A stretch of 64,000 nt of DNA, from positions 1,178,001 to 1,242,000 of the forward strand of contig NZ_CP075524.1 of assembly GCF_025808395.1 (NCBI RefSeq), given 5' to 3'. Under the pieces are notes generated by a model. That model worked only from the letters and a program-made list of their open reading frames with translations. It had not been told where the DNA came from and searched no databases. Below, one piece after another: positions 23,876 through 32,147 of the stretch (position 1 is its first letter; each line of letters starts with the position of its first letter). A program made the translations under genes and the position numbers. Source of the stretch: Microcella sp. GTDB taxonomy: Bacteria > Actinomycetota > Actinomycetes > Actinomycetales > Microbacteriaceae.

Positions 23876-24946
23876 TCAGGCGATCGAGGCCCCGAACGCC
23901 AGCCCGAGCAGGTAGGTCGCCGCTGCCGCTCCGTAGCCGATCGCCAGCTGCCGCAGGGCGCGGGCCAGCGGCGAGGCCCCCGACAGCACCCCGACAATGG
24001 CGCCCGTGATGAGCAGGGCGATGCCGACGAGCACCGCTGCGACGACCACCGCCGTGATGCCCTCGAGCCCGATGAGATAGGGGATGACCGGAATGATCGC
24101 CCCGGAGGCGAAGAACGCGAAACTCGACCCGGCGGCGCCCCACGCCGAGCCGATGGCCTCGTGCTTCTCGACGTCGACCTCGGCGGCGCGCGCGGCCGCC
24201 ACCGGTTCGTACTCGGCCAGCACGCGCCGAGCGTGGTCGTCTGCCTCGACCGCAGCCATTCCTCGGGCCCGGTACACCAGGGCGAGCTCGTTGGCATCGA
24301 CGTCAAGGTGCGGCAGTGCATGGTGCGCGTCGGGGTCAGGAGTCGACGCTTCGAGAAGCTCACGCTGCGATCGCACCGACACGTATTCCCCCGCACCCAT
24401 CGACAGGGCGCCGGCGAGGAGGCCCGCGAGACCGGTGAGCAGCACGGCGCCAGGGCCGAGCCCGGCTGCTCCGATGCCCATGACGAGCGCCAGGTTGCTC
24501 ACGAGCCCGTCGTTGGCGCCGAACACGGCTGCACGAAAGGTGCCAGAGAGTCGTTGGCGACCCCGCGCTGCGAGACCCCTGACCACCTCACTGTGGATGC
24601 GCTCGTCTGCCGCCATCGACGGCGTCGCGTGAGCATCCGCCTCATAGGGCGAACGCGATTCTGCGCGCTGCGCCAGCGCCAAGACGAAGACGCTGCCGAA
24701 GCGTCGCGCGAAGAAACCGAGAACCCGAGTGCGCATCGAGACAGCCGGCACGCGCTCTGCGTGCTCGCCGAGCAGGCTCACCCAGTGCGCTTCGTGCCTG
24801 GCCTCGGCGTCGGCGAGCGCCACCAAGATCTCACGCTCATCGCCCGAGCGGCGTGACGCGAGGTCGCGGTAGACGGCCGCCTCGGCGCGCTCGTCGGCGA
24901 GATATCGGCGCCAGCGTCGAATCTCAGCGCGAGATGGCTCATTCAC
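23876..24946 (-). CDS. VIT1/CCC1-family transporter with N-terminal ferritin-like domain
   Basis: 356 residues from the GTG at 24946. Residues 1-140 form a helical rubrerythrin-like domain with E/H metal-type residues ('DERAEAAVYRDLA', 'ALADAEARHEAHW', 'DERIHSEVV'). The rest is a VIT family membrane domain with 'RAAVFGANDGLVSNLALVMG' and 'GALSMGAGEYVSVRSQRELL'. This is the layout of MbfA-like proteins that export Fe2+ or Mn2+. The cytosolic loop 'DDHARRVLAEYEP' is also typical. The gene stands alone. Confidence 0.93.
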   Translation of the reverse strand: MNEPSRAEIRRWRRYLADERAEAAVYRDLASRRSGDEREILVALADAEARHEAHWVSLLGEHAERVPAVSMRTRVLGFFARRFGSVFVLALAQRAESRSPYEADAHATPSMAADERIHSEVVRGLAARGRQRLSGTFRAAVFGANDGLVSNLALVMGIGAAGLGPGAVLLTGLAGLLAGALSMGAGEYVSVRSQRELLEASTPDPDAHHALPHLDVDANELALVYRARGMAAVEADDHARRVLAEYEPVAAARAAEVDVEKHEAIGSAWGAAGSSFAFFASGAIIPVIPYLIGLEGITAVVVAAVLVGIALLITGAIVGVLSGASPLARALRQLAIGYGAAAATYLLGLAFGASIA

Positions 24947-25006
24947 CTCGCCATCTTCTCAGCGACGGCGTTCGACCGCAGTTCGGAGGCCCGAAAAGCG
25001 ACGTCG

Positions 25007-25504
25007 CTACCAGCCCCAGGTTCCGGGGGCGCCCTTGAAGGGCCCCACGATGCTCGCCGTGATCCAGCCGCCATAGAAGTCGCCCTCTTGCGGAGTGACG
25101 GTCTCGCCGTCGATCGTGCACCGCTGCATGCGGCCCGGGTACACCGAGACGTAGCCCGTGATGCTCTCGAACCCTGGGCTCGGTGAAGGATACGACCAGG
25201 CCGCACGTGCCGCCCGACGGTCGCCGCCGATGACGTCGAAGTATCGCGCGCGACCCTTGAACTCGCAGAACGACGAGCCGTCGGCCGGCTGCAGTGCGCC
25301 CTCGACGAACGCCTCGGGCGGCAGATAGATCGCGGGCGGATGACTCGTCTCGAGCACCCGCAGAGCCGCCGTCGTATCGGCGATCATGCGCCCGCCGAGC
25401 TCGATGGTGACTCGGGCGTGCAGGGGTTCGACGCGCGGTGGTCGCGGGTAGTCCCAGACCGACTCCTGCCCCGGCCCCGGCACTGCGCGCTCGAACCTCG
25501 CCAC
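25007..25504 (-). CDS. DUF427 domain-containing protein
   Basis: 165 residues from the GTG at 25504. Family features: 'WDYPRPPRVEPLHARVTIELGG', 'TSHPPAIYLPPEAF', 'SFCEFKGRARYFDVIGG' and 'AAWSYPSPSPGFESITGYVSVYPGRM'. DUF427 proteins are small beta-rich proteins of unproven function. It lies 9 bp after the stop of the gene at 25514-26029 on the same strand, so the two are probably co-transcribed. Confidence 0.92.
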   Translation of the reverse strand: MARFERAVPGPGQESVWDYPRPPRVEPLHARVTIELGGRMIADTTAALRVLETSHPPAIYLPPEAFVEGALQPADGSSFCEFKGRARYFDVIGGDRRAARAAWSYPSPSPGFESITGYVSVYPGRMQRCTIDGETVTPQEGDFYGGWITASIVGPFKGAPGTWGW

Positions 25505-25513
25505 GACGGCCGC

Positions 25514-26029
25514 CTAGAACCCGAAGTCGCCGAAGTCGGCGAACCCGCCACTGTCGAGGCCCGGGTCGCCACTCGCATCGAACGCGCCGCCCGCATCAGC
25601 GACCCCGGGGTCGAACGGCGGCAAGAAGGCGCTCGCGAGCGCTGAGCCGATGACGTAGCCCGCGACGGTTCCGACGAGCGAGGCGCCCACGATCTGGCCG
25701 AACGACGGGCCCGAGAGCGAGCGCTCCATGGCCCCTGGGCTGCGCAGCTCGGCGCGGGTGGCCGAACGCGCGAGAGTGCCGGGCTCGTCGTCGGCAGGCG
25801 CTTCGCCGCGGGGGGCCGTGGTGGCGAGCTCGTCGAACACCAGCCGGCGCTGCTCAGGGGTGAGCTTCGCAAACGCTTCGGCGTGCACTCGCTCGATCGT
25901 CTCGGGCGGAGCCGTCTGCAGCAGGTAGCGATAGCGTTCGATGGCCCGCTCGTCGTCGCCGCGAACAGCGCCCTGCCGCCCCTCCGGCTCGCGTGCGGGC
26001 GCTCCGAACAACCGGTCGAACAAGCTCAT
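25514..26029 (-). CDS. Conserved hypothetical protein with Gly-rich hydrophobic segment
   Basis: 171 residues from the ATG at 26029 (AGGAG at about 26037-26041). The N-terminal half is helical ('YRYLLQTAPPETIERVHAEA', 'AKLTPEQRRLVFDELA'). A Gly-zipper-like hydrophobic segment ('GPSFGQIVGASLVGTVAGYVIGSAL') could insert in a membrane. The tail is rich in Asp, Gly and Phe. Similar proteins occur in Microbacteriaceae, but I know of no function. Confidence 0.85.
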   Translation of the reverse strand: MSLFDRLFGAPAREPEGRQGAVRGDDERAIERYRYLLQTAPPETIERVHAEAFAKLTPEQRRLVFDELATTAPRGEAPADDEPGTLARSATRAELRSPGAMERSLSGPSFGQIVGASLVGTVAGYVIGSALASAFLPPFDPGVADAGGAFDASGDPGLDSGGFADFGDFGF

Positions 26030-26234
26030 GGGGTCACTCCTGGGGGTCGAGACCCTCACGGTACGGCGCTACGCTCGGCGCGCGCTGTGCACTCGGCGTG
26101 TAACAACTCGGTGAAGGATGCCCCCGAACACGGGTCTGTGCACTACTGTCGGCAGTGAAGTTGATACGCCTCGGCGATCCGAACGTGCCGTGCAAGCAGT
26201 ACGTGCTCTCGTATAGAGCAGGATTCACGAGTGG

Positions 26235-26262
26235 TTCGACTGGTGGTTTCGACAGTCGAAAC
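26235..26262 (+). promoter_or_regulatory. Alternative hairpins in the cspA leader
   Basis: Two stems share the same 3' segment. TTCGACTG (26235-26242) pairs with CAGTCGAA (26253-26260) across a 10-nt loop. GTTTCGA (26246-26252) pairs with TCGAAAC (26256-26262) across 3 nt. Only one can form at a time. They lie 25-50 nt before the cspA ATG, so a temperature-responsive switch is possible. Confidence 0.5.
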
Positions 26263-26286
26263 TCCGTGAGTAACAAGGAGTCAGCA

Positions 26287-26490
26287 ATGACGACAGGCAC
26301 TGTTAAGTGGTTCAACGCCGAAAAGGGTTTCGGCTTCATCACCCCCGATGACGGAAGCGCCGACGTGTTCGCGCACTTCTCCGCCATCCAGTCGAACGGG
26401 TACCGCTCGCTCGACGAGAACCAGAAGGTCGAATTCGACGTCGCGCAGGGCCCCAAGGGTCTGCAGGCTGAGAACATCCGCCCCCTCTAG
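26287..26490 (+). CDS. cspA: Cold-shock protein (CspA family)
   Basis: A 67-residue single cold-shock domain. RNP1 is 'KGFGFIT' and RNP2 is 'VFAHFSAI', within 'GTVKWFNAEKGFGFITPDDG'. It binds single-stranded RNA/DNA and acts as an RNA chaperone. The ATG at 26287 has AAGGAG 6 bp upstream; an in-frame start at 26155 would prepend unrelated sequence. The untranslated leader is long, as in other csp genes, and contains two overlapping hairpins. A strong terminator follows at 26544. Confidence 0.97.
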   Translation: MTTGTVKWFNAEKGFGFITPDDGSADVFAHFSAIQSNGYRSLDENQKVEFDVAQGPKGLQAENIRPL

Positions 26491-26543
26491 TGCTCTCCGG
26501 TCTCGTCGAGGCCCGTTCGTCAGAACTCACTCGACGTGACACC

Positions 26544-26581
26544 ACGAAAGCCGCCTCCCGATGACGTGGGGCGGCTTTCGT
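26544..26581. terminator. Bidirectional terminator between cspA and the DUF3097 gene
   Basis: ACGAAAGCCGCC (26544-26555) pairs perfectly with GGCGGCTTTCGT (26570-26581) around a 14-nt loop. It lies between convergent genes and could serve both. Confidence 0.85.
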
Positions 26582-26597
26582 CATTTCTGCAGCACCG

Positions 26598-27458
26598 TCA
26601 GTCGGTCGTGACGAAGTCGATCAGTTGCTCGACCCGCCCCAGCAGCGCAGGTTCGAGGTCTGCGTAGCCGCGCACGCTTGCGCGGATGCGCCGCCAGGCC
26701 GCCGCGCGATCGGCGCTGCTCTCGTGCGGCCAGCCGAGCGCTCGGCACGTGCCGGTCTTCCAGTCGACACCGCGCGGCACAACTGGCCAGGCGGCGATGC
26801 CGACCGCCGACGAGCGCACCGCCTGCCAGATATCGATGAACGGATGCCCGGTCACGAGCACGTGCGCCGCATCAACCGCCGCGACCGCCTCAGTGGCGAT
26901 GCGCGACTCTTTCGAGCCATCGACCCAGTGGTCGAGCAGCACCCCGACGCGGCGGCCTGCAGACGGGCCGAACTCGAGCAGCCGCTCGGCCAGGTGGTCG
27001 GCGCCCTCGAGGTATTCGACGACCACGCCTTCGACGCGCAGGTCGTCACCCCACACCTGCTCGACCAGCTCGGCGTCATGACGCCCCTCGACCCACAGTC
27101 GGCTGGCGCGGGCGACGCGGGCCCGAGCATCCGCCACCGCGAACGAACCGCTCGCGGTGCGAGCACGCCCCGATGAGACGACTGCCGCCGCCGGTGCGAC
27201 GAGCCGCACGGGCTCGCCCTCGACCAAGAACCCGGCGCCGAGCGGAAACACGCGCACCCGCCCGTGACGATCTTCGAGGTGCACATTGCCCGCCTCGACG
27301 AGCACGACAGCGCCGACGAAACCGGCAGCGGAGTCGGCACCCGAGCAGTCGTCGGGCAGCTCGACCACGAGTCCGCTGTCGGCGGGCACGTCGAGCACCA
27401 CTGTGCGCCCGTGCGCACGCCAATCGCCAGACAGCACGTCAGAGTCATAGTCACGCAC
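26598..27458 (-). CDS. DUF3097 family protein
   Basis: 286 residues from the GTG at 27458. The family-typical C-terminal half reads 'GVLLDHWVDGSKESRIA', 'VLVTGHPFIDIWQAV' and 'PVVPRGVDWKTGTCRALGW'. It looks like a TOPRIM-like Rossmann domain (acidic residues in 'LVTGHPFID'), while the N-terminal half is beta-rich. This is an actinobacterial-core protein of unknown function, sometimes found near DNA-metabolism genes. The extended frame to 27899 is an artefact that overlaps the divergent gene. Confidence 0.9.
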   Translation of the reverse strand: MRDYDSDVLSGDWRAHGRTVVLDVPADSGLVVELPDDCSGADSAAGFVGAVVLVEAGNVHLEDRHGRVRVFPLGAGFLVEGEPVRLVAPAAAVVSSGRARTASGSFAVADARARVARASRLWVEGRHDAELVEQVWGDDLRVEGVVVEYLEGADHLAERLLEFGPSAGRRVGVLLDHWVDGSKESRIATEAVAAVDAAHVLVTGHPFIDIWQAVRSSAVGIAAWPVVPRGVDWKTGTCRALGWPHESSADRAAAWRRIRASVRGYADLEPALLGRVEQLIDFVTTD

Positions 27459-27522
27459 TCCGTGAGGGTACGACCTGACGGCTAGGGTTGCCGCGACGAC
27501 TCGCGACGACAAGGAGACTCGC

Positions 27523-28338
27523 ATGCGCACGACCGGCCAGTTGTTTCGGTGGGGGCTGACGAGCCTGCTGCTTGCTCCCCTCGCCTTCCTCGCCGCCTTC
27601 GTGGCGGGCGGCCAGGCCGCTTTCGCCTGGCTGGGCCTCGTGCTCGTGCTGCTCGGCGCAGTGCTCAACGCTGCGGCCCTCGTGCGCGGCGTGAAGCGCA
27701 TCGGCTCGGGCGCGATCATCGCCGATCTCGACGGGGTCGACCTCGCCGAAGTCGGGCCAGACGCCGCGCGGTCGCGACCTGCCGACCCGATCGTGCCTCG
27801 CCAGCGCATCATCTTTCCCCCCGAGCCCGACGCCTTCCCCGACCCCGGGCTGCGACGCCGAGTGGGCATCGGGGCAGCGCTCGCACTGCTCGGGCTCATC
27901 GCGTTCGGGGTCTACTCGCTCGCGATCGAGCAGCCGCTCGCGATCGCGCAAGGGCTGCTCACTCTCGACGAGGTGTATGCGACGTGGGGTGCCGGGTCTC
28001 GCATCGCCTTCACGATCGCTCTCACCCTCTGGGTCGTGCTCTCGGCGGCGGTGGTGCTCGGAGTCGCGATTCTGGCGCTGCTGCCATCGCTCAACGCTGA
28101 CCGGCTGCTGACGAGCCGTCGCATGCTCGCCGCGGCGTGCATCGCCGGCAGCGTTATCGTGACGGCGGCCGTGATTCCGTACTTCATGGTGGGCATCAGC
28201 CTGCCCGACGACATGCCGTTCGCAGCAGGTGGAGTCATGAGCCCCGCGAGCCTCTCGTTCGGCCTGCTCGGGGTCGCCCTGAGCGCGACGGCCATACTGC
28301 TCACGGTGCCCGACTGGCGCACGCACCGCAGGGCTTGA
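27523..28338 (+). CDS. Polytopic membrane protein of unknown function
   Basis: 271 residues from the ATG at 27523 (AAGGAG upstream). Hydrophobic segments lie at about 10-35, 38-58, 110-130, 160-190, 200-225 and 235-262. The cytosolic-looking loop between 60 and 108 is rich in Asp, Pro and Arg. No family signature is recognised. It is divergent from the DUF3097 gene (64 bp between starts) and upstream of the GntR operon. Confidence 0.82.
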   Translation: MRTTGQLFRWGLTSLLLAPLAFLAAFVAGGQAAFAWLGLVLVLLGAVLNAAALVRGVKRIGSGAIIADLDGVDLAEVGPDAARSRPADPIVPRQRIIFPPEPDAFPDPGLRRRVGIGAALALLGLIAFGVYSLAIEQPLAIAQGLLTLDEVYATWGAGSRIAFTIALTLWVVLSAAVVLGVAILALLPSLNADRLLTSRRMLAAACIAGSVIVTAAVIPYFMVGISLPDDMPFAAGGVMSPASLSFGLLGVALSATAILLTVPDWRTHRRA

Positions 28339-28378
28339 CACTCGCCTGGTTCTCTGGTTAGTTACTTGACTAAGTAAC
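28335..28378 (+). promoter_or_regulatory. Promoter and operator of the GntR-ABC operon
   Basis: A TTGACA -35 box sits at 28335-28340. The expected -10 area (28358-28363) runs into the inverted repeat GTTACTTGACTAAGTAAC at 28361-28378. A palindrome over the -10/start region is the classic position for repression by the GntR-type product encoded 23 bp downstream. Confidence 0.75.
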
Positions 28379-28400
28379 CAACGCACCGAGAGCAGGCACT

Positions 28401-28757
28401 GTGGACGAAGGGCGCCCGATCTTCCGGCAGCTCGCCGAGCAGATCGAGAACCAGATCATCGACGGCTCGCTCGTCGAGGGTCAGCAGGTTCCGTCGACGA
28501 ACGAGTTCGCCGCATTCCACCGCATCAACCCGGCAACCGCCCTCAAGGGCATCACCCTGCTCGTCGATGCGGGCGTGCTGTTCAAGCGTCGCGGAATCGG
28601 CATGTTCGTCGCCGACGGCGCGCGCGAACGGTTGCTCGCCGAACGGCGCGAACGCTTCGCCGCCGAGTTCGTGCAGCCCCTGCTGCTCGAAGCGCGGGGG
28701 CTGCAGCTCTCGACCGACCACATCATCGACATCATTCGAAAGGAATCAGCCTCATGA
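28401..28757 (+). CDS. GntR-family transcriptional regulator (YtrA subfamily)
   Basis: 118 residues from the GTG at 28401. A winged HTH at about 5-75 ('IFRQLAEQIENQIIDGSLVE', 'VPSTNEFAAFHRINPATALKGI') is followed by a short helical dimerisation tail, as in the YtrA subfamily, which regulates ABC transporters. It heads an operon with an ABC ATPase and a permease, overlapping the ATPase start by 4 bp. It probably represses its own promoter through the palindrome at 28361-28378. Confidence 0.93.
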   Translation: MDEGRPIFRQLAEQIENQIIDGSLVEGQQVPSTNEFAAFHRINPATALKGITLLVDAGVLFKRRGIGMFVADGARERLLAERRERFAAEFVQPLLLEARGLQLSTDHIIDIIRKESAS

Positions 28758-29665
28758 CCCCTCTCGTCGAGGCTCGCGGCCTCACGAAACGCTATCGAGG
28801 CATCACCGCCGTCGACAGCGTCGACTTCACCCTCGAGCGCAACACGATCACCGGGCTGCTCGGGCGCAACGGCGCGGGAAAGACCACGCTCATGCACCTG
28901 CTCACCGGGCAGGAGTTCGCCACCAGCGGCACGATCACCGTCATCGGTGAGAACCCCGTCGAGAACCCCGGCGTGCTGCAGCACTTGTGCTTCATCAAAG
29001 AGAGCCAGCGATACCCTGATGACTTCAAGCCCCGGCACGTCTTCGCGGCAGCACCCCGGTTCTTTCCGCACTGGGATGCGCAGTTCGCCCGCGACCTCGT
29101 CGACGAGTTCAGGCTGCCCGTCGACCGCCGCATCAAGAAGCTCTCACGCGGACAGCTCTCGAGCGTCGGCGTGATCGTCGGGCTCGCGGCGCGCGCACCC
29201 CTCACCATCTTCGACGAGCCATACCTCGGGCTCGACGCGGTGGCGCGCCAAGCGTTCTACGACCGGCTGCTCGCCGACTACAGCGAGCACCCGCGCACGG
29301 TGATCCTCTCGACCCACCTGATCGACGAAGTCTCGCAGTTGCTCGAGCACGCCCTCGTCATCGACGAAGGCCGCATCATCATCGACTCATCGGTCGACGC
29401 ACTGCGCGCTCGGGCCGCGACGCTCGCCGGGCCCGCCGACGCGGTGGAGCGCGTCGTCGCCGGGCTCGACGTCATTCACCGCGAGCGGCTCGGCGGGTTC
29501 GTCAGCGCGACCGTCGACGGCATGACCGACATGGTGGCACGCGAGGCCGCTGCGGCGGGCCTCGAGGTCGGGCCCGTGTCGCTGCAGCAGCTCATCATCC
29601 GTCAGACGGGCGGCGCCCCGACCGAACACTCTCAGCACGCACTCGTCGAGGAGGTCGCACGATGA
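28754..29665 (+). CDS. ABC transporter ATP-binding protein
   Basis: 303 residues. Walker A is 'GLLGRNGAGKTTL' and Walker B is 'LTIFDEPYLGLD', with the H-loop 'ILSTHLIDEV'. The signature is 'KKLSRGQLSS' in place of LSGGQ, a variation common in YtrB-like subunits. About 90 residues after the ATPase core form a C-terminal extension. It pairs with the permease at 29662 (4-bp overlap), forming a YtrA-regulated exporter likely for antibiotics or lipids; the cargo is unknown. Confidence 0.94.
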   Translation: MTPLVEARGLTKRYRGITAVDSVDFTLERNTITGLLGRNGAGKTTLMHLLTGQEFATSGTITVIGENPVENPGVLQHLCFIKESQRYPDDFKPRHVFAAAPRFFPHWDAQFARDLVDEFRLPVDRRIKKLSRGQLSSVGVIVGLAARAPLTIFDEPYLGLDAVARQAFYDRLLADYSEHPRTVILSTHLIDEVSQLLEHALVIDEGRIIIDSSVDALRARAATLAGPADAVERVVAGLDVIHRERLGGFVSATVDGMTDMVAREAAAAGLEVGPVSLQQLIIRQTGGAPTEHSQHALVEEVAR

Positions 29666-30438
29666 CCAGCACAGCATCCACCCCCAGCCTGCCGACCCTC
29701 TCGGCACGCCCCCGCCCCCTCGCAGCCCGGGTGAGAGCGGTCGTGCGCCTGCTGCTCGGCAACCCGTGGACGGCGATCTACACCCCGCTGCTGATTCTCA
29801 CCTTCATCGTGCTCGTGAACGCTGCGATCTGGGGGATCATCCGCGCGAACATCCCGCCCGAGGGCGAGTCGGCATCGAACGTCAACGGCGGAGCCCTGTT
29901 TCTCTTCGTCTACATGCTCGTCGTCGCCGTGCAGTCGGTGAACCAGACGTTCCACCTCGCCCTCGGCTACGGATCGACCCGGCGCGACTTCATGCTCGGA
30001 TTCGGCGTCTTCGCCGTCATGCTCTCGATCGGCTACGCGGCGCTGCTGGCGACCCTGTCGGCCATCGAGACAGCCACTGGCGGCTGGGGCATACGCCTCA
30101 ACTTCTTCGAGACGGCGACCGCCGGGCTCGACACCTGGGGTGAAGCAGTGCTGTTGGGCACACTCGCGTTTCTGCTGTTCTTCGGCATCGGCGCGGCGAC
30201 CGCCTCGGTCTACGTGCGCTGGAAGGCCTCGGGCATGTACGTGTTCTGGGCAGGGCTCGTCGTGCTCGTGCTCGGCGGGGCCGTGCTCATCACGTGGCTG
30301 CAGGCGTGGCAGCAGGTGGGAGCGTTCTTCGTCGCAGCCGGCATCATCGGCTCGGCCGCGTGGAGCCTCATCATCACCGCGCTGTGCGCACTGGCGGCCT
30401 GGCTCATCCTGCGTCGAGCGACGCCGTCGCAAGGCTGA
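29662..30438 (+). CDS. ABC transporter permease subunit
   Basis: 258 residues with six hydrophobic segments, including 'YTPLLILTFIVLVNAAIWGII', 'GGALFLFVYMLVVAVQSVNQTFHLAL' and 'MYVFWAGLVVLVLGGAVLITW'. It has no extracytoplasmic domain. It belongs with the upstream GntR regulator and ATPase. Its 3' end overlaps the convergent methyltransferase gene by 35 bp. Confidence 0.88.
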   Translation: MTSTASTPSLPTLSARPRPLAARVRAVVRLLLGNPWTAIYTPLLILTFIVLVNAAIWGIIRANIPPEGESASNVNGGALFLFVYMLVVAVQSVNQTFHLALGYGSTRRDFMLGFGVFAVMLSIGYAALLATLSAIETATGGWGIRLNFFETATAGLDTWGEAVLLGTLAFLLFFGIGAATASVYVRWKASGMYVFWAGLVVLVLGGAVLITWLQAWQQVGAFFVAAGIIGSAAWSLIITALCALAAWLILRRATPSQG

Positions 30439-31954
30439 GCACCCCGACGGTGAGCAGCTCGCGCACCTGAGGCAGCAGCTGCTCGCGCAGAGCGCCCTCG
30501 TCGACCTCGAGCAGGTCGGCGAGGGCGCCGACGATCTCGGCCACCGTGAGCTCGCCGTCGCTCGCGCCGACGAGGCCGGCGAGCGCAGCATCCGCGTCGA
30601 TGGTGCGAGCGAAACCGCCACCCTGCCGAAGCCTGATCACCGTCGGGTTCTCCTCCCCCGGCCAGTAGTGACGTTCTTCGGTCACGTCGCCGGCCACCAC
30701 AAGCCGCCTGCCCCCCAGCTCGGCATCGTCGAGCGCGCCGGCCTCGTCGAACGAGCGCAGGCAGGCGAGCAGATGGTCGCCGATGCCCGTCGGCACCGAC
30801 GCGAAGGGCGACGTGAGCCGCTCAGTGCGCACGATGCGAGACGTCGACTCGGTCGGCCGACGCAGCACGATGTAGCCGAACCCCACCGACGACACACCCC
30901 GTGCCGCGAAGTCGTCGAGCCACTCGGCAGCCTGCCGCTCGAACTCGGCAGTGCCCACGCGAGTGCCGCCATCGCGAATCCAGGTGGCGGCGTACTCGGC
31001 GGGGCTCTGCCGCTCACGCTCGATGACCCAGCCGTCGAGGCCCGCCTCGGTGATCCACTCGCGCACGCGGTCGAGGCCGTCAGCACCGTCGCGATACTCC
31101 CAATTGCCGAGCAGGTGCGCGGTGCCTCCGGGCACCAGGTGCTCGGCGACACCGCGCACGACGTGCTCGACGAGCGCATCGCCGACCATCCCGCCGTCGC
31201 GGTACTCATAGAGCGGCACGCCCGCGCGCCGAGGGGTGATGACGAACGGCGGGTTGCTCACGATGCGGTCGAAGCGCTCGCCCTGCACCGGCGCGAACAG
31301 ATCGCCCTGCCGCACCTCGACCGACGTGATGCCGTTGAGTCGCAGCGTGAGCCTCGCGACGTCGATCGCGCGCGCCGAGATGTCGGTGGCGACGACGCGT
31401 GCCGCGTGGCGTGACGCGTGCAGCGACTGGATGCCGCAGCCGGTGCCGAGGTCGAGCACCGAGTCGACGCTGCTCGTCGGGATCAGCGAGGCGAGCGTGA
31501 TCGACGCACCTCCGACCCCGAGCACGTGCTCGGCCGGCAATGGGCCGCCGAGCGCGAGCTCACCCAGGTCTGACACCACGAACCAGTCGACCGCGCCCGA
31601 GCCGTCGATCGCCGAGTAGGGCCGCAGGTCGAGCAGAGCTCGCCCCGCACCGTCGACGAGCCCGAGCTCGCGCGCGCCCGCCGACCCGAGGTGCGGCAGT
31701 GCAGCCGCGAGCTGCTCGGCGGGCGCAGGCTCGCCGAGCAGAAAGGTGCGGGCGAGCGTGGCCGCAGGGTCGGGCGCGCTCGAGTCGAGAGCGTCGAGCG
31801 CTCTGCGAGCGGCAGTGCGGTCACCCCGCGCGAGCGCCGCATCGGCGTCGTCGCCCCACAGCTGCCGCAGCCGGTCGACCGTGTACTGCGCCGCGAGCAG
31901 GTCGGCGCGCAGCAGGACGGCGAGCGCAGCATCCACGCCCCTATCCAACCCCAC
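30404..31954 (-). CDS. Class I SAM-dependent methyltransferase (HemK/RsmC-like)
   Basis: 516 residues from the GTG at 31954; a GTG at 31936 is also possible. The SAM-binding motif I is 'VLDLGTGCGIQSL'. The catalytic NPPY-type motif is 'RIVSNPPFVI', typical of enzymes that methylate exocyclic amino groups of rRNA bases or Gln side chains. An N-terminal helical domain (about 1-140) and a C-terminal domain of about 150 residues flank the core. The exact substrate (23S/16S rRNA or protein) is not determinable. Confidence 0.9.
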   Translation of the reverse strand: MGLDRGVDAALAVLLRADLLAAQYTVDRLRQLWGDDADAALARGDRTAARRALDALDSSAPDPAATLARTFLLGEPAPAEQLAAALPHLGSAGARELGLVDGAGRALLDLRPYSAIDGSGAVDWFVVSDLGELALGGPLPAEHVLGVGGASITLASLIPTSSVDSVLDLGTGCGIQSLHASRHAARVVATDISARAIDVARLTLRLNGITSVEVRQGDLFAPVQGERFDRIVSNPPFVITPRRAGVPLYEYRDGGMVGDALVEHVVRGVAEHLVPGGTAHLLGNWEYRDGADGLDRVREWITEAGLDGWVIERERQSPAEYAATWIRDGGTRVGTAEFERQAAEWLDDFAARGVSSVGFGYIVLRRPTESTSRIVRTERLTSPFASVPTGIGDHLLACLRSFDEAGALDDAELGGRRLVVAGDVTEERHYWPGEENPTVIRLRQGGGFARTIDADAALAGLVGASDGELTVAEIVGALADLLEVDEGALREQLLPQVRELLTVGVLSLATASLDAG

Positions 31955-31963
31955 CCAGGGGTG

Positions 31964-32048
31964 TCACGAATCACGGGGCCTCGACCGCGTGACGGCTCTC
32001 TGCGCCGACGGGTGCGTCGCGTCGTCGGCCCAACGCCGTGATTCGTGA
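31964..32048. repeat. 13-bp inverted repeat with 59-bp spacer
   Basis: TCACGAATCACGG (31964-31976) is repeated in inverse as CCGTGATTCGTGA (32036-32048). It lies between the divergent methyltransferase and YceI genes. Each arm also contains the direct repeat CGTGA-TT-CGTGA. The region could be a pair of operator sites that loop together, or a hairpin. See findings. Confidence 0.6.
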
Positions 32049-32147
32049 CGCACGCGGGAATAGGTGCGGGGTCGCGAGGCGTTGGCCCCACCGTGGTCAA
32101 TGCAAACGCATGATCATGATCATCGACGAACGCAGGAGAGAATACGA

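Noticed and set aside
27451..28386. Minus-strand frame of 311 codons
   Set aside because: It is the shadow of the membrane protein at 27523, very rich in Arg, Glu and His.
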